Source of the DNA: Bacteroidales bacterium
GTDB taxonomy: Bacteria; Bacteroidota; Bacteroidia; Bacteroidales; VadinHA17
Assembly: GCA_021371855.1 (NCBI GenBank)
Contig: JAJFVL010000018.1
Location: forward strand, 186,001-250,000
Direction of reading: 5' to 3'
DNA: 64,000 nt
Each line of letters opens with the position of its first letter. Position 1 is the first letter of the stretch. A program made the position numbers and the translations under genes. The notes beneath the pieces are model-generated. The model saw nothing but the letters and a program-made list of their open reading frames with translations. It was not told the origin of the DNA and did not search any database. Shown piece by piece: positions 36,824-46,786 of this stretch.

Positions 36824-37261
36824 TTATTTCTTATTAAAATTACTCAATTCAACAAGGGCCTCAACAGCAAGTCTGTAGCTATCCATTCCAAAACCTGAAA
36901 TAGTTCCGATACATGTCATTCCTATAAGGCTGGTTTTCCGAAAATCCTCCCGTGCTGAAACATTGGTAATATGAACTTCTACAACAGGAGAGACAACTGC
37001 TGCAATAGCATCGGTAATTGAAACAGAGGTATGAGTGTATCCCCCTGCATTAAGTATTATGCCATCTGAAGAAAAACCCGATTTCTGAATTTCATTTATT
37101 ATCTCTCCTTCAATATTCGATTGAAAATATTCAAAAATAATATCAGGATAACGCGATTTAAGCAATGGAAAGTAATCTTCAAAGGAAGATTGTCCATACT
37201 TCTCAGGTTCCCTAATGCCCAGAAGATTAAGATTGGGACCATTAATAATCGATATTTTCAT
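36824..37261 (-). CDS. aroQ: Type II 3-dehydroquinate dehydratase
   Basis: It dehydrates 3-dehydroquinate to 3-dehydroshikimate. I use the ATG ending at 37261 (MKISIINGPNLNLLG), giving the normal length of 145 residues; an upstream in-frame ATG would add 28 residues that do not fit the family. Conserved parts are GPNLNLLGIREPEKYG with the catalytic Tyr region, NAGGYTHTSVSITDAI, and VEVHITNVSAREDFRKTS with the catalytic His. First gene of the aroQ-pyk pair, divergent from xerD. Confidence 0.95.
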   Translation of the reverse strand: MKISIINGPNLNLLGIREPEKYGQSSFEDYFPLLKSRYPDIIFEYFQSNIEGEIINEIQKSGFSSDGIILNAGGYTHTSVSITDAIAAVVSPVVEVHITNVSAREDFRKTSLIGMTCIGTISGFGMDSYRLAVEALVELSNFNKK

Positions 37262-37480
37262 CTGATAATGAGTTAATTCCGGAAATAAATAGATGTAATT
37301 GAACCATATTTTAAAACTATTGTAAAAATAGTTAAAAATAATCAAAGAGATGTATCTGTGAGATCATATGAAGAAGAAATCGGGAAATACCATATACTTA
37401 AAAAAAAAAGAAAGAGAGGTTCAGATTGGGCTAATAATTATATTTTTATAACAGGAATTTCTTTCTTTAAAACATGATAA

Positions 37481-38380
37481 ATGAGTCTTACATGGAAACA
37501 ATCATTCAGGAATTTTGAAACATATCTCAGGCTTGAAAAATCGTTATCGGAGAATAGTATTGAGGCCTATCTGAATGATGTAAATAAACTTGAAAAATAT
37601 TTTATTCTGAACCAGAGTGATATAACTCCTGACACTGTCACTTATCCTGAACTGAAATCATTTCTCACCTGGTATGGAGCTGACAATAAAAACACGAGAA
37701 CACAATCCCGGGTACTTTCGGGAATAAGGGCATTCTTCAAATTTCTTGTTATTGAAGGAGAAATTGAAGAGAATCCGGCTTCTCTCATAGGGTCTCCAAA
37801 ACTGGGGCTAAAGCTTCCGGAAGTATTGTCAGTTGCTGAGATTGACAATATGATAAGCGAAATTGACCTGAGCAAACCTGAGGGTCACAGAAATAAAGCA
37901 ATCATAGAAACACTATACGGATGTGGATTGCGCGTTTCAGAGCTTGTAAATCTGCGGCTTACCGATCTCCATTATGATGAAGGTTTTGTGGTTGTTACAG
38001 GAAAAGGCGACAAACAAAGGCTTGTCCCTATAAGCGGTAAAGCTCTGAAAGAAATAGATATTTATAAACATGACAGGAACAGGCTTCCGGTGCTCCACGA
38101 TCAGAACGTCGTTTTTCTTAACCGCAGGGGATCAAAGCTTACCAGGGCAATGATCTTCACCATTGTCAAAGATCTTGCCGCCAAAGCAGGAATAAGAAAA
38201 AACATACATCCTCATACCTTCAGACACTCCTTTGCAACTCACATGATAGAAGCCGGGGCTGATCTGAGAGCAGTTCAGGAAATGCTTGGCCATGAGTCAA
38301 TAATGACTACCGAAATATATACACACATTGACCGGAGCTATCTCCGCGACACACTGATCATGTTCCATCCCAGGGCATAA
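37481..38380 (+). CDS. xerD: Tyrosine recombinase XerC/XerD (chromosome dimer resolution)
   Basis: A 299-residue site-specific recombinase with an N-terminal SAM-like core-binding domain (about 1-95) and a catalytic domain holding all six active residues: R151 (GCGLRVSEL), K175 (GKGDKQR), H245 and R248 (HPHTFRHSFATH), H271 (MLGHESI) and Y280 (TEIYTHID). Length and motif spacing are those of XerC/XerD, which resolve chromosome dimers at dif, rather than of phage integrases. It is a single gene between aroQ (divergent) and ppdK. Which of the two Xer paralogues it is remains open. Confidence 0.9.
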   Translation: MSLTWKQSFRNFETYLRLEKSLSENSIEAYLNDVNKLEKYFILNQSDITPDTVTYPELKSFLTWYGADNKNTRTQSRVLSGIRAFFKFLVIEGEIEENPASLIGSPKLGLKLPEVLSVAEIDNMISEIDLSKPEGHRNKAIIETLYGCGLRVSELVNLRLTDLHYDEGFVVVTGKGDKQRLVPISGKALKEIDIYKHDRNRLPVLHDQNVVFLNRRGSKLTRAMIFTIVKDLAAKAGIRKNIHPHTFRHSFATHMIEAGADLRAVQEMLGHESIMTTEIYTHIDRSYLRDTLIMFHPRA

Positions 38381-38514
38381 AAGGCAGAGCATACCCGGAG
38401 GATTATCATAATATGCAAATCACTTAAAAGTCTGGGTTTGTTAAAAATATTAAAGAATGTATTTGATTACTATTTTATGAAAAAAAGAGGCATAAAGAAT
38501 TCAATTTTTAATAT

Positions 38515-38522
38515 TAACTTTG
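38515..38522 (+). promoter_or_regulatory. Candidate -7 promoter element of ppdK
   Basis: TAACTTTG matches TAnnTTTG exactly, 52 bases upstream of the ppdK ATG. No good -33 TTTG at the right spacing is visible. An ATTTCGCAAAAT motif follows at 38529-38540 and has a near-copy upstream of pckA. Confidence 0.4.
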
Positions 38523-38574
38523 CAACTTATTTCGCAAAATCACTAATTAGTTTTATTTCAAATCTATAACCATT

Positions 38575-41298
38575 ATGTTAAAAGTTAAAAGAGTTTATTC
38601 CTTTGGCAAGAAAACAGCAGAAGGAAAAGCAGAAATGAAAAACCTTCTCGGGGGTAAAGGAGCAAATCTTGCAGAGATGTGTCTGTTAGGATTGCCGGTT
38701 CCTGCCGGTTTCACGATTACAACAGATGCTTGTAACGAATATTATCAGAACGGTTGTACTCTCTCAGATGAACTGATGTCTGAAGTGTGGGCTGCATTGA
38801 AAGTGACTGAAGAGAGAATGAATATGAAATATGGCGATCCTGAAAATGCCTTGCTGGTTTCATGCCGTTCAGGTGCCCGCAAGTCAATGCCTGGTATGAT
38901 GGACACCGTTCTTAATATAGGCCTTTGCTCAGCAACAATACCCGGATTCCTGAAAAAAACAAACAATCCAAGGTTTGTATGGGATTCATACCGTCGTCTT
39001 ATCATGATGTATGCCGACGTTGTTATGGAAAAAGCTGAAGGTATTGATCTTGGTGAAAAAGGTATCCGTAAGGTACTTGATGAAAAACTTGACGAATTCA
39101 AAACAGAAAAAGGATACAAATCAGATACTGAGATTACTGCTGATGAGCTGAAATTCCTTTCCGAAGAATTCAAAAAAATTGTGAATAAAGTTCTTGGAAA
39201 ACCTTTCCCTGATGATGCAAAAGAACAGCTTGTAGGAAGTATCAAGGCTGTATTCAAAAGCTGGAATGGTAAGAAAGCAGTTTCATACCGTCGTATCGAA
39301 GGAATTCCTGACGATTGGGGAACAGCAGTTAACGTTCAGGCAATGGTATTCGGAAACATGGGTGACACATCAGCTACCGGTGTCGCATTCACACGTAACC
39401 CGGCAACAGGCGACAACCTGTTCTATGGCGAATGGCTTGTAAATGCACAGGGAGAAGATGTTGTTGCAGGTATCCGCACTCCGAACCCTCTGAATGATGA
39501 TACAAAGAACGAACAAAATATGCATCTGCACAGTATGCAGGAAGCAATGCCGAATATTTACAAAGAATTGTGCGATATCAGAAGCATTCTGGAAAAGAAC
39601 TTCCACGATATGCTCGATATCGAGTTCACAATTCAGGAAAAAGTTCTGTATATGCTTCAGTGCCGTGTTGGAAAAAGAACTGGTACAGCTGCATTGAATA
39701 TGGCTATGGATATGCTTCAGGAAAAACTGATTGACGACAAAACAGCTGTTCTCCGTGTAGATCCTGCACAGCTTGATGAACTGCTTCACCCAATCTGTGA
39801 TCCGGGCGCTGAAAAGAAAGTTAAACCTCTTGTTAAAGGTTTGCCCGCAGGGCCTGGTGCATCAGTTGGAAAAATTGTTTTCACGGCTGAAGATGCAGTT
39901 GCATGGTTCCGCAAAGGTGAAAAAGTCATTCTTCTCCGTGAAGAAACCAATCCTGAAGATGTTGAAGGAATGCGCGCTGCTGAAGGTATCCTTACCGCCC
40001 GCGGTGGTATGACATCACATGCTGCACTTGTTGCACGTGGCTGGGGTAAATGCTGCATCGTAGGTGCCGGAGCTCTTAAAGTTGATGCTTCTTCAAAAAC
40101 AGCTACAATAGCCGGATCAAACGTCGTTATCAAAGAAGGTGATGTTATTACACTCAATGGAACTAAAGGAAATGCTTATCTTGGATCAATCGCGCTGATG
40201 GACGCTTCTGAAAATCCAAGATTCCAGGCATTCATGAAAATAGTTGACAAGTACAAGAAAATGGGTGTCCGCACCAATGCTGATACCCCTGCTGATGCTA
40301 AAGTAGCACGCGATTTCGGAGCTGAAGGTATCGGTCTTTTCCGTACAGAACACATGTTTTATGGTAAAGGAGCTGAAAAACCTTTGTTCCTTCTCAGAAA
40401 AATGATATTAAGCGCAAACGAAAACGAGCGTCGTAAAGCGCTTGATGAACTGTTCGTTTATTCAAAAGAGAACATGAAATCCACCCTTATTGCAATGGAT
40501 GGTCTTCCTGTTACCTTCAGACTTCTTGACCCACCTCTTCATGAATTCGTGCCGCAGGATTCCGAAAAACTGGAAGAACTTGCAAAATCTCTGGGTATCA
40601 AAAAATCCGACATTGAGAAACGTGGAGAATCACTGCACGAATCAAACCCGATGATGGGGCACCGCGGTATCCGTCTTGGAGTTACATATCCTGAGATCAC
40701 CGAAATGCAGGTTCGTTCAATATTCGAGTCAACTGTTGAACTTATCAAAGATGGCAAAGATCCTCATCCTGAAATAATGGTTCCTGTTACCTGCGATGTT
40801 TCTGAACTTGACTATACCAAGAAAATTGTCGACACAATCTATGATGATGTCTGCAAAAAATTCGGAGTCAGGAAGATTGATTATAAATATGGTACAATGA
40901 TAGAGATCCCACGTGCAGCTCTTCTTTCCGACCGTATGGCAAAAACTGCTGAGTTCTTCTCATTCGGTACAAACGACCTCTCACAGATGACTTACGGCTT
41001 CAGCCGTGATGACATCGGATCATTTATGAATGCATATCTCGACAAGAAGTTGCTTGCAGCCGACCCGTTCCAGACTATTGATCAGGATGGTGTTGGTCAG
41101 CTTATCAGGATGTCAGTTGAAAAAGGCCGGGCTACCAGACCAAATCTTAAAGTAGGTATTTGTGGCGAACAGGGCGGAGATCCTGCTTCTGTGGAATTCT
41201 GCTTCAAAACCGGACTGACTTATGTTAGTTGTTCACCTTTCAGGGTGCCTATTGCACGACTTGCTTCTGCTCAGGCCTCCATTAAATTTGGTAAATAA
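38575..41298 (+). CDS. ppdK: Pyruvate, phosphate dikinase
   Basis: It interconverts PEP + AMP + PPi and pyruvate + ATP + Pi, allowing pyrophosphate-linked glycolysis or gluconeogenesis. The 907-residue product has the N-terminal ATP-grasp domain (LLGGKGANLAEM, SCRSGARKSMPGMMDT), the swivelling phospho-histidine domain with GGMTSHAALVARG (H482), and the C-terminal TIM barrel with GIGLFRTEHMF, NPMMGHRGIRLG, FFSFGTNDLSQMTYG and GICGEQGGDPAS. Length is normal for PPDK. It is followed by a strong terminator, so it is monocistronic. Confidence 0.97.
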   Translation: MLKVKRVYSFGKKTAEGKAEMKNLLGGKGANLAEMCLLGLPVPAGFTITTDACNEYYQNGCTLSDELMSEVWAALKVTEERMNMKYGDPENALLVSCRSGARKSMPGMMDTVLNIGLCSATIPGFLKKTNNPRFVWDSYRRLIMMYADVVMEKAEGIDLGEKGIRKVLDEKLDEFKTEKGYKSDTEITADELKFLSEEFKKIVNKVLGKPFPDDAKEQLVGSIKAVFKSWNGKKAVSYRRIEGIPDDWGTAVNVQAMVFGNMGDTSATGVAFTRNPATGDNLFYGEWLVNAQGEDVVAGIRTPNPLNDDTKNEQNMHLHSMQEAMPNIYKELCDIRSILEKNFHDMLDIEFTIQEKVLYMLQCRVGKRTGTAALNMAMDMLQEKLIDDKTAVLRVDPAQLDELLHPICDPGAEKKVKPLVKGLPAGPGASVGKIVFTAEDAVAWFRKGEKVILLREETNPEDVEGMRAAEGILTARGGMTSHAALVARGWGKCCIVGAGALKVDASSKTATIAGSNVVIKEGDVITLNGTKGNAYLGSIALMDASENPRFQAFMKIVDKYKKMGVRTNADTPADAKVARDFGAEGIGLFRTEHMFYGKGAEKPLFLLRKMILSANENERRKALDELFVYSKENMKSTLIAMDGLPVTFRLLDPPLHEFVPQDSEKLEELAKSLGIKKSDIEKRGESLHESNPMMGHRGIRLGVTYPEITEMQVRSIFESTVELIKDGKDPHPEIMVPVTCDVSELDYTKKIVDTIYDDVCKKFGVRKIDYKYGTMIEIPRAALLSDRMAKTAEFFSFGTNDLSQMTYGFSRDDIGSFMNAYLDKKLLAADPFQTIDQDGVGQLIRMSVEKGRATRPNLKVGICGEQGGDPASVEFCFKTGLTYVSCSPFRVPIARLASAQASIKFGK

Positions 41299-41319
41299 CC
41301 ATCATATTATTAATAGGTG

Positions 41320-41350
41320 AAGGGCATTCATCTGAATGCCCTTTTTCTTT
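41320..41350 (+). terminator. Rho-independent terminator of ppdK
   Basis: AGGGCATTC-ATCT-GAATGCCCT (41321-41342) followed by a run of T residues, 22 bases after the ppdK stop. Confidence 0.93.
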
Positions 41351-41439
41351 TTACAAAGTCCAAGGTGATATGAATCAATAACATTTAAACAGTCTGCAGA
41401 GAGATCCTGAAAAAGTTTATCACCTCCACTGAAACATCA

Positions 41440-41484
41440 ATTGTATTTAAAAAAATTGAATTATATTTCGCAAGATTTTTGCGA
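41440..41484 (+). promoter_or_regulatory. Candidate promoter and overlapping palindrome upstream of pckA
   Basis: ATTG (41440-41443), a 19-base spacer and TATATTTC (41463-41470) approximate the Bacteroidota -33/-7 promoter. The -7 box overlaps a perfect inverted repeat TCGCAA-GATTT-TTGCGA (41468-41484) that could be an operator or a 5'-leader hairpin. The ATTTCGCAAGAT half resembles ATTTCGCAAAAT in front of ppdK. Confidence 0.4.
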
Positions 41485-41535
41485 GAAAATATGATGATTT
41501 TACAACCTTCCATCTAAAAAACAAAAAGAAATAAA

Positions 41536-43155
41536 ATGATTACGAAAAAAGACTTAATAAATTACGGAATCAAGGATGTTACAGAGATTGTCTACAATCC
41601 TTCATATGATCTGTTATTTGAAGAAGAGACAAAACCAGGACTTCAGGGTTATGAAAAAGGAATACAGACCAACACCGGATCGATCTCTGTTGACACAGGA
41701 ATCTTTACCGGCCGTTCACCAAAAGATAAATATGTGGTTCTTGATGACAAGACAAAGAACACGGTATGGTGGAAATCCGACATTGCAAAAGTTTCTGACA
41801 ACAAGCCCATTTCGCCTGAGATATGGAATCATTGTAAAAATATATCGGCAAAAGAGCTGTCGGGGAAAAGACTGTTTGTTGTCGATTGTTTCTGCGGAGC
41901 AAATGTAAATTCAAGGATAAACGTCAGATTCATCCTTGAAGTTGCATGGCAGGCCCACTTTGTAAAAAACATGTTTATCAGGCCTGAACCGGCAGAACTT
42001 GAAATCTTCAAACCCGATTTTGTTGTGCTGAATGCATCAAAAGCCACAAATCCGAATTGGAAGGAACAGAGCCTTAATTCTGAAAATTTTGTCTTTTTCA
42101 ACCTTACAGAAGGCATGGCTGTAATTGGTGGTTCATGGTACGGTGGTGAGATGAAAAAAGGCATTTTCTCTGTCATGAACTACTACCTCCCGTTAAAAGG
42201 GATAGCTTCAATGCACTGCTCAGCGAATGTTGGCAAAAAAGGAGATACAGCGATATTCTTCGGACTTTCCGGAACGGGAAAAACCACATTGTCAACAGAT
42301 CCCGACAGAGCGCTTATCGGCGACGATGAACATGGCTGGGATGACGACGGCATCTTTAATTTTGAAGGAGGATGCTATGCAAAATGCATTAAGCTCAGCA
42401 AAAAACATGAGCCCGATATATATAATGCTATCAGGCGTGATGCTCTTCTCGAAAACCTGGTCGTACTACCTGACGGGACAATAGATTTTAACGATGATTC
42501 GAAAACAGAAAATACCAGGGTATCATATCCTATTTACCACATCAGTAATATTGTTAAACCTGTATCAAAAGCAGGTCATGCAAAGAAAGTTATCTTCCTG
42601 ACAGCCGACACATTCGGGGTGTTGCCTCCTGTAAGCCGCCTCACGGAAGAACAGACAAAATACTATTTCCTCAGCGGATACACCGCGAAAGTAGCAGGAA
42701 CAGAGAGAGGAATTGATGAACCTGTTCCATCCTTCTCTGCCTGCTTTGGTGCTGCATTCCTGATGCTCGATCCGATAATTTATGCCAAAGAGCTTACCAG
42801 AAAAATGAAAATGCACAATGCTGAAGCATGGCTGGTGAATACGGGATGGATGGGAGGCCCTTACGGAACAGGGCACAGAATAGACCTGCCTTCGACACGC
42901 CGGATTATTAATTCTATTCTTGATGATTCAATATTAAATTGTGAATTCGTCAATCTTCCTGTCTTTAACTTAAGTATACCTACAAAAATAGATGGAGTTG
43001 ATGGGAATATCCTTGATCCGGGGAAAGCATGGGAATCTCCTGATAAATGGCATGCAACTGCAACCGACCTTGCATCAAAGTTTATTAAAAACTTCAGCAA
43101 GTTCACTGCAAACGAAGAGACTGCCAGGCTGGCTGAACATGGTCCCAGAATCTGA
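41536..43155 (+). CDS. pckA: Phosphoenolpyruvate carboxykinase (ATP)
   Basis: It links oxaloacetate and PEP; in fermentative Bacteroidota it often runs towards oxaloacetate with ATP gain. The 539-residue protein has [11 protein letters not shown], the P-loop GLSGTGKTT (243-251), [22 protein letters not shown] with the metal/ATP-binding residues, NTRVSYPI, and [17 protein letters not shown] near the C-terminus. The start at 41536 fits the family. Single gene with its own promoter region; plsY follows 50 bases later. Confidence 0.97.
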   Translation: MITKKDLINYGIKDVTEIVYNPSYDLLFEEETKPGLQGYEKGIQTNTGSISVDTGIFTGRSPKDKYVVLDDKTKNTVWWKSDIAKVSDNKPISPEIWNHCKNISAKELSGKRLFVVDCFCGANVNSRINVRFILEVAWQAHFVKNMFIRPEPAELEIFKPDFVVLNASKATNPNWKEQSLNSENFVFFNLTEGMAVIGGSWYGGEMKKGIFSVMNYYLPLKGIASMHCSANVGKKGDTAIFFGLSGTGKTTLSTDPDRALIGDDEHGWDDDGIFNFEGGCYAKCIKLSKKHEPDIYNAIRRDALLENLVVLPDGTIDFNDDSKTENTRVSYPIYHISNIVKPVSKAGHAKKVIFLTADTFGVLPPVSRLTEEQTKYYFLSGYTAKVAGTERGIDEPVPSFSACFGAAFLMLDPIIYAKELTRKMKMHNAEAWLVNTGWMGGPYGTGHRIDLPSTRRIINSILDDSILNCEFVNLPVFNLSIPTKIDGVDGNILDPGKAWESPDKWHATATDLASKFIKNFSKFTANEETARLAEHGPRI

Positions 43156-43205
43156 GCCGCCGGATAAATTTTAAATATTATATTTGCGGTCAAAATTATT
43201 AGGGT

Positions 43206-43853
43206 ATGAACGTACTGAACATTTTGATCGCATTTTTTATTGCTTATATTCTCGGGTCAATACCATCGGCTGTGTGGTTTGGCAAATTATTTCATGGGAT
43301 TGACGTAAGAGAACATGGAAGCGGAAATGCCGGTACTGCTAATACAATAAGAGTACTTGGTTTAAAAACCGGTATTCCGGTCCTCATCGTTGACCTTGGC
43401 AAAGGATGGCTTGCAGCCATGTTGCCTCACTTTTTCAGTCTTGCTCCTTCGGAAAGTGCAATGCTAATCAACTTTCAGATAATTACCGGATTAGCAGCAA
43501 TTATCGGTCACATCTTCCCGGTCTTTGCCGGATTCAGGGGCGGAAAAGGTGTTGCGACAGTGTTTGGTGTTCTGCTGGCAATTCATCCGGGTGTTACACT
43601 TGTTTGTTTAGCTGTTTTTCTTGTGATCCTTATCCTTACAGGGATAGTATCAGTATCTTCAATGAGTGCAGGAATTGCATTCCCGATATTACTCCTGACA
43701 ATTTTTGACACACCTTCCCTGGCATTTAAAATATTTTCTGTTATAGTTGCGATTGCCCTTCTGATAACTCACCATAATAATATCAAGAGGTTATTAAAAG
43801 GCGAAGAGAAAAAACTTTTCCAAAAAAAACCAAAAGTTCAGGAATCAGAATAA
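43206..43853 (+). CDS. plsY: Acyl-phosphate:glycerol-3-phosphate acyltransferase PlsY
   Basis: A membrane enzyme that makes lysophosphatidic acid from acyl phosphate in phospholipid synthesis. The 215-residue protein has at least five membrane segments and the three PlsY signatures: GSIPSAVWFGK near 17-27, HGSGNAGTANTIRVLG near 37-52, and GHIFPVFAGFRGGKGVAT around 100-117. A basic cytoplasmic tail follows. Convergent with htpX, 20 bases apart. Confidence 0.93.
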   Translation: MNVLNILIAFFIAYILGSIPSAVWFGKLFHGIDVREHGSGNAGTANTIRVLGLKTGIPVLIVDLGKGWLAAMLPHFFSLAPSESAMLINFQIITGLAAIIGHIFPVFAGFRGGKGVATVFGVLLAIHPGVTLVCLAVFLVILILTGIVSVSSMSAGIAFPILLLTIFDTPSLAFKIFSVIVAIALLITHHNNIKRLLKGEEKKLFQKKPKVQESE

Positions 43854-43873
43854 TCATAACCAATAAAACCTTC

Positions 43874-44842
43874 CTAAAACTGTTCGAGTATCTCAATTCT
43901 TTTAGCTATAGGCGGATGTGTTGCAAACAAGGAACCTATTGAGACAGATGAACTCTTAAGCTCTGCCTGGGGATTTTCAATGAACATCTGCGCAATATCT
44001 TTCCGCTGAACAGCTTCTATTGTCGGATCTGCGGAAATTTTTCTGAGAGCTGATGCCAGTGCAAGAGGATTTCGTGTCAATTCTGCAGAACCCGCATCGG
44101 CAAGATATTCTCTTTTGCGCGACAGTGCAAACCTGAACAGAGAGGCAACCAGGTAGCCTACAAGAGCAAGGAGAAGCGCTATAATAACTGTAGCTCCGCC
44201 ACTCCCCTTTTTACCGCGGCCAAGTGATCCGAACCGCAGTGATCTGAATAAGGCTTCAGAGATAAATGCAAAAATTCCTACGAAAACTATTGAGATTATC
44301 AGGAGCCGTACATCACGGTTCCTTATATGGGTGAGTTCATGGGCTATTACTGCTTCAAGCTCATGATCATCAAGCTTGTTTATTATTCCCCGTGAAAGGG
44401 AGACTGAATATGTCTTTGAATCAATTCCGCTCGCGAACGCATTTAGAGAATCATCTTCAATTACATTTACTTTAGGCATGGTCATCCCTGTGGCGATACA
44501 AAGATTCTCAACCAGGTTATATACCCTTTTGTTCTCTTTCCTTTCAAGGGGCTTTGATGAAGTTGCCTTGCTGATCATGGCCGAATGAGAGAACCATGCT
44601 ATTGTAAACCAAACTATTACACCAATGAAAACCCAGGGGATCGTGTGAAGGAATCCATAATTTACCGATTGGATCAGATCATAGGATTCCGTTTCAGTCG
44701 AGAAGTTTTTTGACTGGCTTACCGACAGGAAAAAAAAGAAGAGCCATGTGAGTACGACAAAGACAACAGGGAACATCAGAAGGATCAGTACCGATTTACT
44801 ATTATTCTTCCTGATCTGGCTCTGCAGGCCAAAATACTTCAT
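43874..44842 (-). CDS. htpX: HtpX-like M48 family membrane metalloprotease
   Basis: A zinc endopeptidase probably involved in membrane-protein quality control. The 322-residue protein has two N-terminal membrane segments (about 18-40 and 68-85), the zinc motif HELTH (168-172), two further hydrophobic segments (around 180-200 and 213-235), and a third-ligand region REYLADAGSAELT. The C-terminal FATHPPIAKRIEIL is typical of HtpX. It follows a lemA-family gene by 3 bases; lemA-htpX pairs are frequent in bacteria. Confidence 0.88.
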   Translation of the reverse strand: MKYFGLQSQIRKNNSKSVLILLMFPVVFVVLTWLFFFFLSVSQSKNFSTETESYDLIQSVNYGFLHTIPWVFIGVIVWFTIAWFSHSAMISKATSSKPLERKENKRVYNLVENLCIATGMTMPKVNVIEDDSLNAFASGIDSKTYSVSLSRGIINKLDDHELEAVIAHELTHIRNRDVRLLIISIVFVGIFAFISEALFRSLRFGSLGRGKKGSGGATVIIALLLALVGYLVASLFRFALSRKREYLADAGSAELTRNPLALASALRKISADPTIEAVQRKDIAQMFIENPQAELKSSSVSIGSLFATHPPIAKRIEILEQF

Positions 44843-44845
44843 AGG

Positions 44846-45406
44846 TTAGAACTTGATTTCAGGAGGCTGTTCAACAACTGTTCTCTGATCACCCAGTTCG
44901 AACAACGGTTCGCGTTTAAAATTAAACAGAGTGGCAATAATGTTCGACGGGAAAAGCTCAGTGGCCACATTGAGTTCCTTGGTTGCTGAGTTAAAGAACC
45001 GGCGTGCGGCAGCTATCTTATTTTCAATATCTGAAATCTCGTTCTGAAGATCGAGGAAGTTCTGGCTTGCTTTCAGGTCGGGGTATGCTTCAACAGCAAC
45101 TTTCAGACCATCAAGTGCTGTAGATAGCCTTGTCTCAGCAGCGATCTTGTCATTTATTGAAGTTGCCTTTATGGCGTTTGCCCGTGCTTCAGTGATCTCT
45201 GTCAGAACACCACGCTCATGCTGCATATATCCTTTTACCGATTCAACAAGCTGTGGTATCATATCATGCCTCTGCTTCAGCTGAACATCAACATCAGCAA
45301 AAGCCTGCTCCCTGTTATTCCTAAGCCTTACAAGCCTGTTATAAAGTGAGACAGCAATAAGAATGACAAGAAAAATTATTCCGAGAATAAACAGTACTAT
45401 TATCAT
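44846..45406 (-). CDS. lemA: LemA family protein
   Basis: A 186-residue protein with an N-terminal membrane helix (about 1-22) and a long helical body containing the LemA core VDVQLKQRHDMIPQLVESVKG, followed by FFNSATKELNVATELFPSN and a FKREPLFEL end. Exact function is unknown; it commonly pairs with HtpX-type proteases, as here, and is probably anchored facing the periplasm. First gene of the lemA-htpX operon. Confidence 0.9.
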   Translation of the reverse strand: MIIVLFILGIIFLVILIAVSLYNRLVRLRNNREQAFADVDVQLKQRHDMIPQLVESVKGYMQHERGVLTEITEARANAIKATSINDKIAAETRLSTALDGLKVAVEAYPDLKASQNFLDLQNEISDIENKIAAARRFFNSATKELNVATELFPSNIIATLFNFKREPLFELGDQRTVVEQPPEIKF

Positions 45407-45563
45407 TTCTTTATTATTAATATTAATATTAATTTTTAGTTACTAAATGAACCTATAGAAGGATCAATTCCGAAATAAAGATAGATATTTTTACTATATT
45501 TATTCCCCAAAATACAGCATATATATTTTACAATGTCTTAAAGAAAATTAAATCTATTTCATC

Positions 45564-46142
45564 ATGGAAAAGAGTATAAAAGGAACAAAGACAGAAAAGA
45601 ACCTGCTCGCATCTTTCGCTGGAGAATCGCAGGCAAAAAACAGGTATGAATTTGCAGCAAAAGTTGCTAAAGAAGAAGGTTATGAACAGATATCAGGGAT
45701 TTTTCTTGAGACTGCAGCACAGGAAAAGCAACATGCAAAGAGGTTTTTCAAGTTTCTTGAAGGTGGAATGGTTGAAATAATGTCAAAATATCCTGCCGGT
45801 ATAATTGACACGACAAAAGGAAATCTTCTTGCCGCTGCCGAAGGTGAACATGAAGAATGGAGCGAACTGTATCCTTCACATGCAATGGTTGCAGAAGAAG
45901 AGGGTTTCAAAACTATCGCAACAGCTTTCAGGATGATCGCCGCAGCTGAGAAAAATCATGAAGATCGTTACAGAAAGTTGCTCGAAAATCTCACAAATAA
46001 TAAGGTGTTCGAACGTAATGAGAAAGTTTTCTGGTATTGCAGAAATTGCGGATATATTCATTTCGGAACGAAACCTCCGAAGAGTTGCCCGGCTTGCCTG
46101 CATCCCGAAAGCTATTTCCAGATTGCAGAAAATAATTACTAA
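45564..46142 (+). CDS. Rubrerythrin
   Basis: A non-haem iron peroxidase protecting anaerobes from hydrogen peroxide. The 192-residue chain has a ferritin-like four-helix domain with GESQAKNRYEFAA, ETAAQEKQHAKRFF, AAEGEHEEW and AAAEKNHEDRYRKLL supplying the glutamate and histidine ligands of the di-iron site. The C-terminal rubredoxin-like domain has two CxxC pairs (CRNCGY and CPACLHP). Five bases separate it from a nitroreductase gene, so the two form a small redox-stress operon. Confidence 0.95.
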   Translation: MEKSIKGTKTEKNLLASFAGESQAKNRYEFAAKVAKEEGYEQISGIFLETAAQEKQHAKRFFKFLEGGMVEIMSKYPAGIIDTTKGNLLAAAEGEHEEWSELYPSHAMVAEEEGFKTIATAFRMIAAAEKNHEDRYRKLLENLTNNKVFERNEKVFWYCRNCGYIHFGTKPPKSCPACLHPESYFQIAENNY

Positions 46143-46147
46143 TAGAG

Positions 46148-46699
46148 ATGATTGATGGGAAAAGCATGCTGGAACTGATCTCCTCACGGCAAAGCGACAG
46201 GAAATACAGTGATAAACCAGTTGAAAAAGAGAAGCTTGACAGGATAATTGAAGCTGCCAGGATATCCCCTTCTGCATGCAACGCACAACCCTGGAAATTC
46301 ATAGTAATAACTGAACCAGAGACTCTTGCTGATGTTGCGGAAGCTGCTTCAGCCAAAATGTTAGGGATGAACACCTTCCTTGGTCAGGCTGCTGCTATGT
46401 TGGTTGTGGTACGGGAACGACCGAATTTTTCATCGTATGTCGGCGGCAACATAAAGAAGAAGGATTATTCGCTGATAGATATCGGGATTGCAGCGGAGAA
46501 TATCTGTTTGCAGGCAAAGGCTGAAGGGATCGGATCCTGTATTGTAGGTTGGTTTAATGAAAAAACACTGATAAAGCTTCTTGGCATTCCAAAGTCAAAA
46601 CGTGTAGAATTAATAATCACGTTAGGCTATTCGCTTAGCGTTCAGAGGGAGAAAAAGCGTAAACCGCCTGAAGAGACGGTTTCGTTTAATAAATATTAA
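46148..46699 (+). CDS. Nitroreductase family protein
   Basis: A 183-residue FMN-dependent oxidoreductase. It has the family N-terminus ISSRQSDRKYSDKPVEKEKL, the FMN-contact SPSACNAQPWKF, a DIGIAAENICLQAKAEGIGS helix, and a C-terminal ITLGYSL strand. The substrate is unknown. Its position right after rubrerythrin suggests a role in redox or peroxide metabolism. A shared terminator separates it from the convergent aspC. Confidence 0.88.
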   Translation: MIDGKSMLELISSRQSDRKYSDKPVEKEKLDRIIEAARISPSACNAQPWKFIVITEPETLADVAEAASAKMLGMNTFLGQAAAMLVVVRERPNFSSYVGGNIKKKDYSLIDIGIAAENICLQAKAEGIGSCIVGWFNEKTLIKLLGIPKSKRVELIITLGYSLSVQREKKRKPPEETVSFNKY

Positions 46700-46731
46700 C
46701 CCCCATCGGGGTGGAATAAAAAGGAGATTAA

Positions 46732-46759
46732 AAAAGGGACTTATAACAGAGTCCCTTTT
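46732..46759. terminator. Bidirectional terminator between nitroreductase and aspC
   Basis: AAAAGGGACT-8 nt-AGTCCCTTTT forms a 10-bp stem flanked by A-rich and T-rich sequence, serving the two convergent genes on either side. Confidence 0.85.
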
Positions 46760-46786
46760 ATTTATTATTTATGGTGTTTAATAATA

